DNA from: Schlesneria paludicola DSM 18645
Lineage (GTDB): Bacteria; Planctomycetota; Planctomycetia; Planctomycetales; Planctomycetaceae
DNA length: 64,000 nucleotides
NCBI RefSeq assembly: GCF_000255655.1
Contig: NZ_JH636435.1
Span: 2,573,095 to 2,637,094, forward strand
Direction: 5' to 3'
Position numbers and translations under genes: made by a program. Below, one piece after another: positions 16,917-24,780 of this stretch (position 1 is its first letter; every line of letters starts with the position of its first letter). Under the pieces are notes generated by a model. The model was not told the DNA's origin. It did no database searches and saw only the letters and a program-made list of their open reading frames with translations.

Positions 16917-17282
16917 TTTCGACTTTTCGAATTGAGGGCCTGTGGTGGTGGTGAGCGAAATCCCGTTTGTGCCTGGTGTAGAAAGCCCAGGAGGGGAATT
17001 TAACGCTAAGGCGCGAAGGCGCCAGGACGCAAAGGAAGACCACGGGGAAATCTATCGATTGACTTGGACTTGATTGGAAAGATTGCGGCGACGGAACTCT
17101 GACAGTGTGATGATGTGAGTGGACAATTTTCCTATCGACAATTTGCGGTCTGGGTCTCATCCACTCAATTGTGAATGTTGTCCCTTGTGCAGAGCCGGTT
17201 CCCGTTTTTTCAACAGGATTTTCATCACGCCGTCATGAAAGCTTAAGCTCGACTTGGACCGTAAGAGGTGGGCCAACGGGGA
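16917..17282. other. Gap of about 365 bp between convergent genes; degraded repeats
   Basis: At about 16999-17036 lies an octamer-like run (cgctaaggcgcgaaggcgcc…cgcaaagg) of the type often seen as dispersed intergenic sequence. At 17190-17220 a degraded right end of element A may be present (gagccggttcccgttttttc, then aacagg). No gene is seen. Confidence 0.45.
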
Positions 17283-18656
17283 CTATTCGGCTGGCAATGA
17301 ACGAAAGTCGAACGTCGCTGCGGGCAGAGAAGCGGAGCCTTGCTCCAGTCGCAGCTTCAGGCGTTCGGTCACGACTTGCATTTGCGATTCCGCCAGGCGA
17401 TGGCGATGTTGGGGTTGATCGGACACCTGAGCTTTGGCGATCGTCGACAATGTGCGCACGCCCGCCAATGTTTGGTTGCCAGAGTTCGTCAGACGATGAC
17501 ACAACGTGCATTGAGCCGCGTATGTGGCGTGTTTGGCGGAGCCGTATTCGGGAAAAATCGCTTGGTTTTCGTCAGCGATGAATCGATAGCTCGGCGTTCC
17601 AGTTGAAAAGGTTTGCTGCCGATCGACTAAGTACAACCAGAGATTGGATCCATCCCGGGTCGTCGTCTGTGACACATCCACCGCTTCATCTGCGCCAAAG
17701 ACCGTACGGAAGCGGATTTCGTCGATGAAGGGGGTTGCAACGGGTTCCAGTTCCGCAGTCATTCCGATCAGGGAAAGAACCATAGCGGTTTCGATCCGCT
17801 GGGGCGGTCGCTTTTCCGGATGTTTGGACGCGACAGACTGAGTCTCCATCCAGGCAGGCAGGTCGGTGCCTGGGGGCAGCCTGAGGAACACTCGCGAACT
17901 TCGCATCGATTGCGGCGAGACAAACAGCTTGGTGGAACGGCGGGACAACTCGACCCAGCCATCCTTTCCCGCGAGAATGTCTGCGGCGGAAAAATAGGGG
18001 GTTGCAGCCGAAGTGGATTCATTGGCTGTCGCGAATTGAGCGTGGCCCTCATTCCATCCCGTCGGGAGCGCCCGAAGAACGCTCGCAGGCTGCGCGGTTT
18101 TTTGGATCAGCTTGGCGAGCGCATGGAGCACTTCTGGCGGCGTGTCGGCCTGCTGTTCCAGACGCCACCAGACACTCAGCAGATCCCACTGCAGCATCAG
18201 ACGATTGAGAGGAGACAAACCGGATTCCGACGGCGCCCACGGCATCGCGAGCAGTTCATTCGCCACGGCCAGCAATGACGCGGTTCGATCCGTCGGCCAC
18301 GTTAACACCGGCGAAACACGAACATCCCCTCCGAACAGTTTACGATCCGCCGCGGTGCCCGCCCGCTTGCGGAAGTACCACGGCTTGGTCGCATCCGTTT
18401 TCGCTTCGACTTCACGGGGAAGCGCACCATTGATTTCTTCTGGAACCAGATCCGCCATGAACAGGAGCTGATGGAGCCGGTTCAGGGGGTGTTCCGGGCT
18501 TTCATGGTAAGCTGCCAACGGGAGGTCGGAAGTAGGAAGTCCAGCATCCTGGTGCCCGACGGGAAATCGCACCGCGACCGGTGCGTCGACGGCGATCCCT
18601 TGTGCCGCAAAGCAAAAAATGCCGAGAAGGCATCCCCAGACAATCCCTCGAACCAT
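17283..18656 (-). CDS. Secreted protein with CxxCH haem-binding motif, unknown function
   Basis: The protein has 457 residues with an N-terminal signal peptide (VRGIVWGCLLGIFCFAAQG, cleavage near residue 22). The body is not recognised, but residues 383-387 read CTLCH, a CxxCH motif for covalent c-type haem, in the context HATYAAQCTLCHRLTNSG. A single motif near the C-terminus, after a long non-haem region, is unusual. It follows the DUF1559 gene on the same strand with a 37-bp gap and is probably co-transcribed with it. A haem ligand such as a distal Met cannot be assigned. The motif could also be a coincidence or bind metal. Confidence 0.75.
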   Translation of the reverse strand: MVRGIVWGCLLGIFCFAAQGIAVDAPVAVRFPVGHQDAGLPTSDLPLAAYHESPEHPLNRLHQLLFMADLVPEEINGALPREVEAKTDATKPWYFRKRAGTAADRKLFGGDVRVSPVLTWPTDRTASLLAVANELLAMPWAPSESGLSPLNRLMLQWDLLSVWWRLEQQADTPPEVLHALAKLIQKTAQPASVLRALPTGWNEGHAQFATANESTSAATPYFSAADILAGKDGWVELSRRSTKLFVSPQSMRSSRVFLRLPPGTDLPAWMETQSVASKHPEKRPPQRIETAMVLSLIGMTAELEPVATPFIDEIRFRTVFGADEAVDVSQTTTRDGSNLWLYLVDRQQTFSTGTPSYRFIADENQAIFPEYGSAKHATYAAQCTLCHRLTNSGNQTLAGVRTLSTIAKAQVSDQPQHRHRLAESQMQVVTERLKLRLEQGSASLPAATFDFRSLPAE

Positions 18657-18693
18657 GAAGAAATCCCTGTGTTACTCATTGTTTCGGATGAGA

Positions 18694-19665
18694 TCAGAAC
18701 TCGCCGACAACTTCGCTGTTTTGAGCGGTCAGCAAGCCGATGATGACATCCAGACTGATGTTTTCGTTCACGCTACGGACTGATCCGTCCCCCATACCAA
18801 CATTTGCCAGCCCTGTATGAAAGCTGTAGATCGAAATATTATTCGTATGGTTGATGGTGCGTGTGCCGCCGGTGTAGTCGGCAGCGGCATAGGCCGTCGC
18901 AGTCGCCTTGTAGGCACGAACCAGGGAACAATTCGTACGAGCCCAGGAGCGTAAGCTGATGTAAAGGCTTCCGGTGGCCTCACCAGACCCCGGTTCTTTG
19001 ACCCCTCTGCGATAGACATAGGGAGCTCCCGCCTGCTCAAAAAACATGATCGTATTGGAGAGCCCGTCGGTGATATCGCGCGACTGGCGTCCGCGGCTCC
19101 CGAGCGCTGCTGTTCCGGAAAAGAAGCCTGTCTGAGCCGATGCCGTGGTGTCGGGTTTGGGAACGGTCGTCACGACCGGCGCGGTCCACATGCGAGTCGT
19201 TTCCGGACCATAGCTGCCCGCGTAATCTGACATTGCCGCAGGCCAGCCCGTTGTAAACCGAACGTCAAGCCGCGGACCTCCCGGCACGGACGGGCAGATA
19301 TGGAAGGGAAGCTGAAACTGGACGGCGTCCTTATTCGCCGCATCCGTCGAGTTGGATTTGTAGTCGTAGATGTTGGCCAAAGGGTTCTGATCGACGAATG
19401 GAAGTAATTGCGCACTCCAGGAATGAAAGGTCGTCGAAATCGTACTCGGGAATGCTCCATACTGTTCATGATGGTTGTGCATCGCCAGGCCAAGTTGTTT
19501 CAAATTGTTCTTGCATTGCATGCGCCGTGCCGCCTCTCGAGCCTGCTGTACGGCCGGCAAGAGCAGGGCGATGAGAACCGCAATAATGGCGATGACAACG
19601 AGTAGTTCGATCAGGGTAAACCCCGCCCGAACTCGGGCCGAGGAGCGCTTGGTGACGCGCTGCAT
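18694..19665 (-). CDS. DUF1559 pseudopilin-like protein
   Basis: The protein has 323 residues from the ATG at 19665, preceded by TGAGGA as ribosome binding site; the frame is open further to 19770. The leader MQRVTKRSSARVRAG is followed by FTLIELLVVIAIIAVLIALL, a canonical prepilin cleavage site with Glu5. The family box QQAREAARRMQCKNNLKQLG follows, then LAMHNHHEQYGAFP. The C-terminus has FHTGLANVGMGDGSVRSVNENI. It is probably exported and processed by a prepilin peptidase (not in this window). It is the first gene of a two-gene unit with the CxxCH protein. Confidence 0.93.
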   Translation of the reverse strand: MQRVTKRSSARVRAGFTLIELLVVIAIIAVLIALLLPAVQQAREAARRMQCKNNLKQLGLAMHNHHEQYGAFPSTISTTFHSWSAQLLPFVDQNPLANIYDYKSNSTDAANKDAVQFQLPFHICPSVPGGPRLDVRFTTGWPAAMSDYAGSYGPETTRMWTAPVVTTVPKPDTTASAQTGFFSGTAALGSRGRQSRDITDGLSNTIMFFEQAGAPYVYRRGVKEPGSGEATGSLYISLRSWARTNCSLVRAYKATATAYAAADYTGGTRTINHTNNISIYSFHTGLANVGMGDGSVRSVNENISLDVIIGLLTAQNSEVVGEF

Positions 19666-20139
19666 ATTACGAATCCTCAATGCAAACAGAGGGGCGTGCG
19701 TCAAACCATGCAGATTGACCGCGCGCTCACAACACCTCCTTGCGATAGAGCACAGGAGATGGAGCGACAATTTCAGAATCGGAAGGCTGTTGGCTCCGCA
19801 AAGAAAGCGGTGGCCAGCCTACTGAGACTCAGTCTCACTCCGTCTGGAGTCAGAGATTTTAGCAGTGAGTCCAACTCAATCAAGTCAATTTCGTAAGTAT
19901 TTACCGAAACCCAAACAGATGAACAACTTGTATTAACTTCACGCAGCAAATTATGCGTCAAAACGGCACTCCAGCAGGGTAGGGCATCTCTGTTGCAAAG
20001 AGACTCCTATGTGTGCTGGAATTGGCATCGGACGCGCCAGTGCCTTCGCCATCGCCACGTATTGATGAAGGCGTCGCGAACGTTGATGTCTCTGAGACAA
20101 GGGTGAGACGGTATTGCTCTACGGGATGGTGAGACATCA
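19666..20139. promoter_or_regulatory. Upstream region with two small hairpins
   Basis: This ~470-bp divergent gap holds an odd palindrome TGAGACTCAGTCTCA (19823-19837) immediately followed by ACTCC/GGAGT (19837-19850). Both lie about 170 bp upstream of the DUF1559 start and could be an operator or transcript hairpins. No promoter consensus could be fixed, and no gene is seen. Confidence 0.35.
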
Positions 20140-20457
20140 ATGAAAAGTACCCGCACGAAATGGGTTGGTCTCGTTCAGGTCGAACAAGACGATGGAATCG
20201 AAATTCTGGGAATCGGTCGCGCGGCTTTCGTTACCACGATTGCTTGGTGCGCTAGCGAACTCATGTTCCGATCAGTTGTCGAAACCGCGCTTGCAGCGAC
20301 AGGTCTGCGGCTGGTGGACGTCGAGGAGGTTGAAACGTGTGAAACACGTCTTCGAGAAAATTCAGTGCCTGACGCATTCATCGCGGCCATGAGCGAGGTC
20401 GGTGCGGAGAATCCAGTAGTATTTCTCGACTTCCGCACGTATCCGCTCAACGAATAG
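20140..20457 (+). CDS. Small hypothetical protein
   Basis: A 105-residue protein beginning MKSTRTKWVGLVQVEQDDG. The sequence has the alternating composition of a compact alpha/beta fold and has no signal peptide, membrane helix or known motif. The start follows a weak purine stretch (gggatggtgaga). It stands alone between a DUF1559 unit and palindromic element A, 100 bp before the latter. It is likely real because its codon composition resembles its neighbours. The function is not recognised; an immunity- or adaptor-like protein is conceivable, but nothing in the sequence supports it directly. Confidence 0.55.
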   Translation: MKSTRTKWVGLVQVEQDDGIEILGIGRAAFVTTIAWCASELMFRSVVETALAATGLRLVDVEEVETCETRLRENSVPDAFIAAMSEVGAENPVVFLDFRTYPLNE

Positions 20458-20558
20458 ACCTCGAGGAACAACTTGCGAGGGAAGGGGTGAAAACGAAACT
20501 GCTCATCGGCGGGTGATGTGACTAAAAATGATCGAGTTGGAGTTGAGGCCGCATTGGC

Positions 20559-20662
20559 TAACAGCCTGTTGAAGTAAGGCGGGCAGGCATCTTGGCGTTG
20601 ACGATGTCATGGCGTTTTTTAAGCTGGCCGGAGCCAGTCCCCGTGACTTCAACAGACGGCTA
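20559..20662 (+). repeat. Palindromic element A, copy A4
   Basis: A 104-bp copy bounded by TA at 20559-20560 and 20661-20662. The ends are ACAGCCTGTTGAAGTA and GACTTCAACAGACGGC. The inner pair is GGCGGGCAGGCATC and GGAGCCAGTCCCC. It ends 19 bp before the GTG start of the next gene. Confidence 0.88.
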
Positions 20663-20681
20663 GCTGAGCGAGAATGGAATC

Positions 20682-21212
20682 GTGCGGGAATACCTCAATC
20701 CGTGGCGTCGAAAGGTCGGAATCGCGACGCTGGCGCTGGCGTGCGTGTTTGCGGCAGGATGGGTCAAAGCCATGCGAACCCGCGACGTGTTTAATATTCC
20801 GCTCGGCAACAACAACGCCGTCACCGTCGCATCAGGAATTCGTTCAATCGCATGCCGGTTTGGATGGAGCGGTGACAACCCTTGGGAGGAATGCGAATGG
20901 TCGGCTTGGGACACAGCAAGACTCAACGATGAAGAGCGCACTTCAGAAGATCTCTTTGAGCGCCCACTCCCAACGGGCGAGGGGGACATTGTTGATTGGT
21001 ATCTGATTGGATGCGGATTGGGCATCGGCAAATCCAGTTCAATGGACCCGTACCATCGCCGATGCTTCTATTTCATCGCCCCTTACTCGTTAATCGTCAT
21101 TCCAATTACGCTGCTCTCGGCATGTCTGCTTTTCACTCGGAAAGTGGAAAGGGAGACAGGCCTGCCCCATCCTTTTTTAATGCCCGGCGAGCAGATTGAG
21201 GTTATTGCGTAA
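20682..21212 (+). CDS. Small membrane protein, planctomycete-type hypothetical
   Basis: A 176-residue protein with a GTG start. The N-terminus MREYLNPWRRKVGIATLALACVFAAGWVKA (two blocks) is a signal anchor of a type common in planctomycete hypothetical proteins. A second hydrophobic pair near the C-terminus (FIAPYSLIVIPITLLSACLLF) follows a ~100-residue extracytoplasmic loop rich in Trp and acidic residues. The start lies only 19 bp downstream of element A, so this insertion replaced or altered the original upstream region. No function is known for the family. Confidence 0.65.
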   Translation: MREYLNPWRRKVGIATLALACVFAAGWVKAMRTRDVFNIPLGNNNAVTVASGIRSIACRFGWSGDNPWEECEWSAWDTARLNDEERTSEDLFERPLPTGEGDIVDWYLIGCGLGIGKSSSMDPYHRRCFYFIAPYSLIVIPITLLSACLLFTRKVERETGLPHPFLMPGEQIEVIA

Positions 21213-21417
21213 CGCGGCGCGATTTGGAGCAACCTCCACGAATCGAACGAACATTGGATCGAAATTCTGTGGAAATCCTCAATCGATCTGATCTTCCCTG
21301 GACAGCAGAGATTTGGGACATATGACATGCCCTCAAGCGGATGGGTCGGGATGTGTCTCGGCAAAGCCCCCGCCGTAGTTGAATAGCGGACGTGTTGATG
21401 TCGAATTGAACGTGCTC

Positions 21418-22551
21418 ATGTTGTCGGTTGTGAATCGAATCTCGCGAAAACGACGAAATGCCGTGTTCAGCCCCTGGCTGATTGCGTCTCTGTTCGTTCA
21501 CGCGCTGATTATCCCTGTGCTGCTGTTGATGAATAGCGGGACGCCATATGGAACGCACGTCTTTGGCTCAAGCGGCGACGAGGGATTGTCCCTTACCTGG
21601 ATTCCGGGGAATTCGTCGGGGCGTCAGGGGTCCATCGATACGGTGATTCCTGGTGACGAGGACCTGGGAGCCATCGAGCCTGCGATGGCGACGACGTCAT
21701 CGGCTTCGACGGTTCAGTCGACCACCAAGCTCGTCGTCGAGAATGAACCTCAGACGGTCTTTAACGGCCAGGAAGAGACTTCACTGCCGTTGCTGGTGGA
21801 TGGGAGCGGGACAAGACGTCCTGAGCAGAGCTCTGCCGATTCGCCTCAAGAGGCCAATCAGGAGCTCGAGTCTTCGGACCAAGACAATCACGGATCTGCG
21901 ACATCGCCCCCACCAGCGGCCCATGTTCGTGGAAAGGGCTCGGGGAAGGGCGAGGACGTCGATGGAGAAGGGGTCGTCGGCGGGAACGATTCGCCCGGGT
22001 CTGGCGGAAATCGAGTCGAGTTTTTCGGGATTCAAGCGCGAGGGAAACGTGTCGTCTATCTGATTGATGCCTCGGACAGCATGCGTCAGCATCGCGCCAT
22101 CGATCTCGCACGCGAGGAACTGTGGCGCAGTCTGAGCGAGCTGAAATCGACGTCCCAGTTTCAAATCGTGTTCTTCGATTTGAAATGCCACACCTTCTCG
22201 ATCGCCGGAAATCAGAATCGACTGGTGACTGCGACGTCGCCGCATTTACGGCTGGCCAAACAGTTCATGGTCGGCATTCGTCCCGATTCGGGGACCGATC
22301 GCCTGCTGGCCATCACGCATGCACTCGGGTTTGATCCCGAGATCCTGTTCGTGCTGACGGACGTAGATGCGCCGGAACTGAATGCTCAAGACCTGTCGAA
22401 GATTCGGCGCAGCAACAAACGACAGGCCGAGATCCATGCCGTGGAATTTGGACTCGGCCCGGATTTGTCTCGAGATTCGTTTCTAAAAAAGCTCGCTCGT
22501 CAGAACCGAGGAACACACCGGTACGTCGATCTGAAGAGTCCGCGTCCCTGA
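21418..22551 (+). CDS. Membrane-anchored von Willebrand factor A-domain protein
   Basis: The frame is open from 21379 (TTG), but the first ATG is at 21418. A single membrane helix (WLIASLFVHALIIPVLLL) follows a basic N-region. A ~150-residue low-complexity linker rich in Ser, Gly and Glu follows. The C-terminal ~175 residues form a vWA domain: VVYLIDASDSM holds the DxSxS metal-site motif (Asp230 to Ser234 of the longer frame), with ILFVLTDVDAPELN further on. The architecture of anchor, disordered linker and vWA is common in planctomycetes and suggests an extracytoplasmic ligand- or metal-binding role. It is a single gene, followed by type C hairpins. Confidence 0.82.
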   Translation: MLSVVNRISRKRRNAVFSPWLIASLFVHALIIPVLLLMNSGTPYGTHVFGSSGDEGLSLTWIPGNSSGRQGSIDTVIPGDEDLGAIEPAMATTSSASTVQSTTKLVVENEPQTVFNGQEETSLPLLVDGSGTRRPEQSSADSPQEANQELESSDQDNHGSATSPPPAAHVRGKGSGKGEDVDGEGVVGGNDSPGSGGNRVEFFGIQARGKRVVYLIDASDSMRQHRAIDLAREELWRSLSELKSTSQFQIVFFDLKCHTFSIAGNQNRLVTATSPHLRLAKQFMVGIRPDSGTDRLLAITHALGFDPEILFVLTDVDAPELNAQDLSKIRRSNKRQAEIHAVEFGLGPDLSRDSFLKKLARQNRGTHRYVDLKSPRP

Positions 22552-22558
22552 TGTGGGG

Positions 22559-22626
22559 CGTTGCCAAGCGGGAGCTTGGCAACGAGGAAATCTGAGAAGC
22601 GTTACCAAGCAGAGCTTGGTAACGAG
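22559..22626. repeat. Two type C hairpin repeats, possible terminator
   Basis: CGTTGCCAAGC/GCTTGGCAACG (22559-22585) and CGTTACCAAGC/GCTTGGTAACG (22600-22624) are two near-identical hairpins in tandem. They sit in the 135-bp gap between the convergent vWA and aminotransferase genes. They may end transcription in both directions. Confidence 0.75.
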
Positions 22627-22686
22627 AGGATCAACGAGAGAAACGAAAGCACGAGAGAATCAGGGGAAAGACGGAGGGACAAATGC

Positions 22687-23895
22687 TCAGCCTGCGATGA
22701 AGGCTTCGATCGCGTCCAAGCCGGCTTTCAGTTGTTCGAGGCCAGTTGCAAACGACAGGCGGACATAGCCCGGGGCACCGAAGGCGTCGCCCGTCACCAG
22801 TGCGACGTGTGCCTTTTCGAGCAGCGCCGTACAGAATTCGCTGGCGTCGGCGACCTTTGTTCCGCCGGCCAACGGACGACCGAAGCAAGAGCTAACGTTG
22901 AAAAATGCGTAGAACGCACCACCAGGTTCGGCGAAAGTGATCCCAAACCGTGACTTCCAGGGCCGCATCCGTTCCATGACATAGTCACGGCGCTTCTCAA
23001 ATTCGACGCGCATCGCCTCGACGCTGTCCTGGGGTCCATTCAAGGCTTCAACCGCGGCATACTGGCTGATGCTGCAGGGGTTGGAGGTCTCTTGGCTCTG
23101 TAGATTGTCCATCGCCTTGATGACATCGACGGGACCAATCGTCCAACCGATTCGCCAACCGGTCATTGCATACGCTTTGCTGACGCCGCTGACAATGATT
23201 GTTCGCTCGGCAACATCAGGCCCGAAACTCGCAAAGCTGCGAAACTCGGCGCCGGGATAAATCAGCTTCTCGTAGATCTCGTCCGACAAGACGAGGATGT
23301 CTTTCTCAACCGCAATTCTGGCCAGAGCTTCCAGCAGAGCGACGGGATAGGCGCAGCCGGTTGGATTCGACGGATTGTTGAGCATCAGCAGCCGTGTCTT
23401 CGGAGTGATCGCAGCCTTGAACTGCTCGGCTGACATGCAGAATCCGCTGGCTTCGGTGGTATCGATGATCACGGGAGTCGCGCCAGCGAGTTCGACGAGT
23501 GCGCTATAGCTGACCCAATACGGTGCGGGGATGATGACCTCATCACCTGGCCCGCACAGCGATGACAGGACGTTGTGAATTGAGTGCTTTGCGCCGCAGG
23601 AAATCAGCACCTGAGCCGGCTTGAACTGCAGGCCGTAATCACGTTGATACGCGGCGCAGACCGCTTGCTTCAGTTCGACGATTCCGCCCGATGCCGTGTA
23701 ATGCGTATGTCCCGCGTTCATCGCAGCCGTTGCCGCGAGACGAACGTTCTCGGGAGTAATGAAGTCAGGCTCACCCAAGGTGAAGTCGAGAACATTGATC
23801 CCTTTTGCTTTCAGCTCCTTCGCTTTCGCAGCCGCGGCCAGTGTCGCGGAGGGCTTCAACTTCTGAAGAGCAGGTGACAAACGAATCGAAGACAT
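22687..23895 (-). CDS. aspB: Aspartate aminotransferase (class I, subgroup Ib)
   Basis: A 402-residue, PLP-dependent enzyme that interconverts aspartate/2-oxoglutarate and oxaloacetate/glutamate. Visible fold-type-I motifs are DFTLGEPDF (37-45), NNPSNPTG (173-180), DEIYEKL with Asp205 and Tyr208, and the Schiff-base lysine Lys240 in SGVSKAYAMTGWRIG. A C-terminal GYVRLSFA supplies the carboxylate-binding Arg. The N-terminal SxRLSPALQKLKPSATLA and overall length match the bacterial Ib (Thermus/Bacillus-type) aspartate aminotransferases, some of which also accept prephenate. Start ATG at 23895. It is a single gene, convergent with the vWA gene. Confidence 0.92.
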   Translation of the reverse strand: MSSIRLSPALQKLKPSATLAAAAKAKELKAKGINVLDFTLGEPDFITPENVRLAATAAMNAGHTHYTASGGIVELKQAVCAAYQRDYGLQFKPAQVLISCGAKHSIHNVLSSLCGPGDEVIIPAPYWVSYSALVELAGATPVIIDTTEASGFCMSAEQFKAAITPKTRLLMLNNPSNPTGCAYPVALLEALARIAVEKDILVLSDEIYEKLIYPGAEFRSFASFGPDVAERTIIVSGVSKAYAMTGWRIGWTIGPVDVIKAMDNLQSQETSNPCSISQYAAVEALNGPQDSVEAMRVEFEKRRDYVMERMRPWKSRFGITFAEPGGAFYAFFNVSSCFGRPLAGGTKVADASEFCTALLEKAHVALVTGDAFGAPGYVRLSFATGLEQLKAGLDAIEAFIAG

Positions 23896-24475
23896 AAATC
23901 AGACTTCCGCAGACGGACTGAATCGAACGAGCGACGAAAACCGCGCCCGATTGTTCTGGGCTGGCGCAGGGGCGTCAAGGCTGCGAATCACTCGGAAGGG
24001 CGATTCCGAGGTCCTACCTGCACGAAAAGACACTTTTTTTACATTTCTGACGAATAACCGTTGAAATTTGCCAAATCGTTAAGGCTTCTCATGCCGATGA
24101 AATCTGTGCCGAACGCAAACCTGAACTTGCTGAAGCCGATGGGTTTCTTGAGCGAATCATGTGACCGTCAGGATTCACGTCCTACCAACAGTGAGTGTCG
24201 CGAAAAATGAGCGTGTCGATTCAGGTTGAGCGATGGTCGAGTTGCGGAGAGCACAGTTTGGACAAAGCATTGTGCTTCAACAGATTCCGCTTGACGCATT
24301 TGACCAAGACGCCTACGATCCGCGGCGTTCGGTCAGTAGAAGTATTCAAGGACGAATTAACGCTCTACTCGTAGAGTGTCGCGATTTCGAGTTGTCTCTC
24401 TGACTTGGGTGCCAAAGAGCGACAACAAGTTTCCCGAACTGGCGCCCGACGTTCTTCTCTAAAGGAGCCACGGAT
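23896..24475. other. Divergent gap of 580 bp with promoter and structured leader
   Basis: The left part (23896-24280) shows nothing assignable. The right part holds a sigma70-like promoter (24291-24319) and a leader of about 150 bases with two hairpins, CTCTAC/GTAGAG at 24363-24376 and a longer stem GTTGTCTCTCT/AGAGCGACAAC at 24391-24426. Both lead to the small histone-like gene. Confidence 0.5.
24291..24319 (+). promoter_or_regulatory. Sigma70-like promoter of the histone-like gene
   Basis: TTGACG (24291-24296) and TACGAT (24314-24319) are separated by exactly 17 bases. This predicts a start near 24326 and a leader of about 150 bases. Confidence 0.55.
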
Positions 24476-24595
24476 ATGGCCACGAAGAAAGCTGCCCCAA
24501 AGACCGCCGCCGCGAAGACCGCTAAGCCAGCCAAGTCGGCCAAGGCCAAGCCAGCCGCCAAGTCTCCAAAGGCCAAGCCCGCTGCCAAGAAGTAA
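24476..24595 (+). CDS. Histone H1-like Lys/Ala/Pro-rich peptide, 39 residues
   Basis: ATG at 24476 is preceded by AAAGGAG (24461-24467) with eight bases of spacing, an almost ideal ribosome binding site. The product starts MATKKAAPKTAAAK and consists almost only of Ala, Lys and Pro with Ser/Thr. It contains two SxKAKPAAK-type units (SAKAKPAAK, SPKAKPAAK), the composition of eukaryotic H1 tails and of bacterial H1-like DNA-binding proteins. It should be cytoplasmic, disordered and nucleic-acid binding. A promoter lies upstream and a strong hairpin downstream, so it is a complete single-gene unit. The opposite strand is also open here, but only as a consequence of the composition. Function inferred: nucleoid compaction or RNA binding. 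Confidence 0.8.
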   Translation: MATKKAAPKTAAAKTAKPAKSAKAKPAAKSPKAKPAAKK

Positions 24596-24625
24596 ACTTC
24601 CTGGCTGATTTGCTACAACAATCCC

Positions 24626-24654
24626 AACAAGCCGGAACATTGTTCCGGCTTGTT
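24626..24654 (+). terminator. Hairpin downstream of the histone-like gene
   Basis: AACAAGCCGGAACA (24626-24639) and TGTTCCGGCTTGTT (24641-24654) are perfect inverted repeats of 14 bases. Only a short T-rich stretch follows. It may end the transcript or stabilise its 3' end. Confidence 0.7.
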
Positions 24655-24780
24655 GTGCTTTACGGGTTTGGCGTCGGCGGCGCGAATTATCTTGCTCACC
24701 ATCAGTGCCTTGGGCCGCGGTTTTTGACATCATCTTCTGCACCCCTGATCCGCGTTCACCGTGATGAAGGTTGATTGCAG

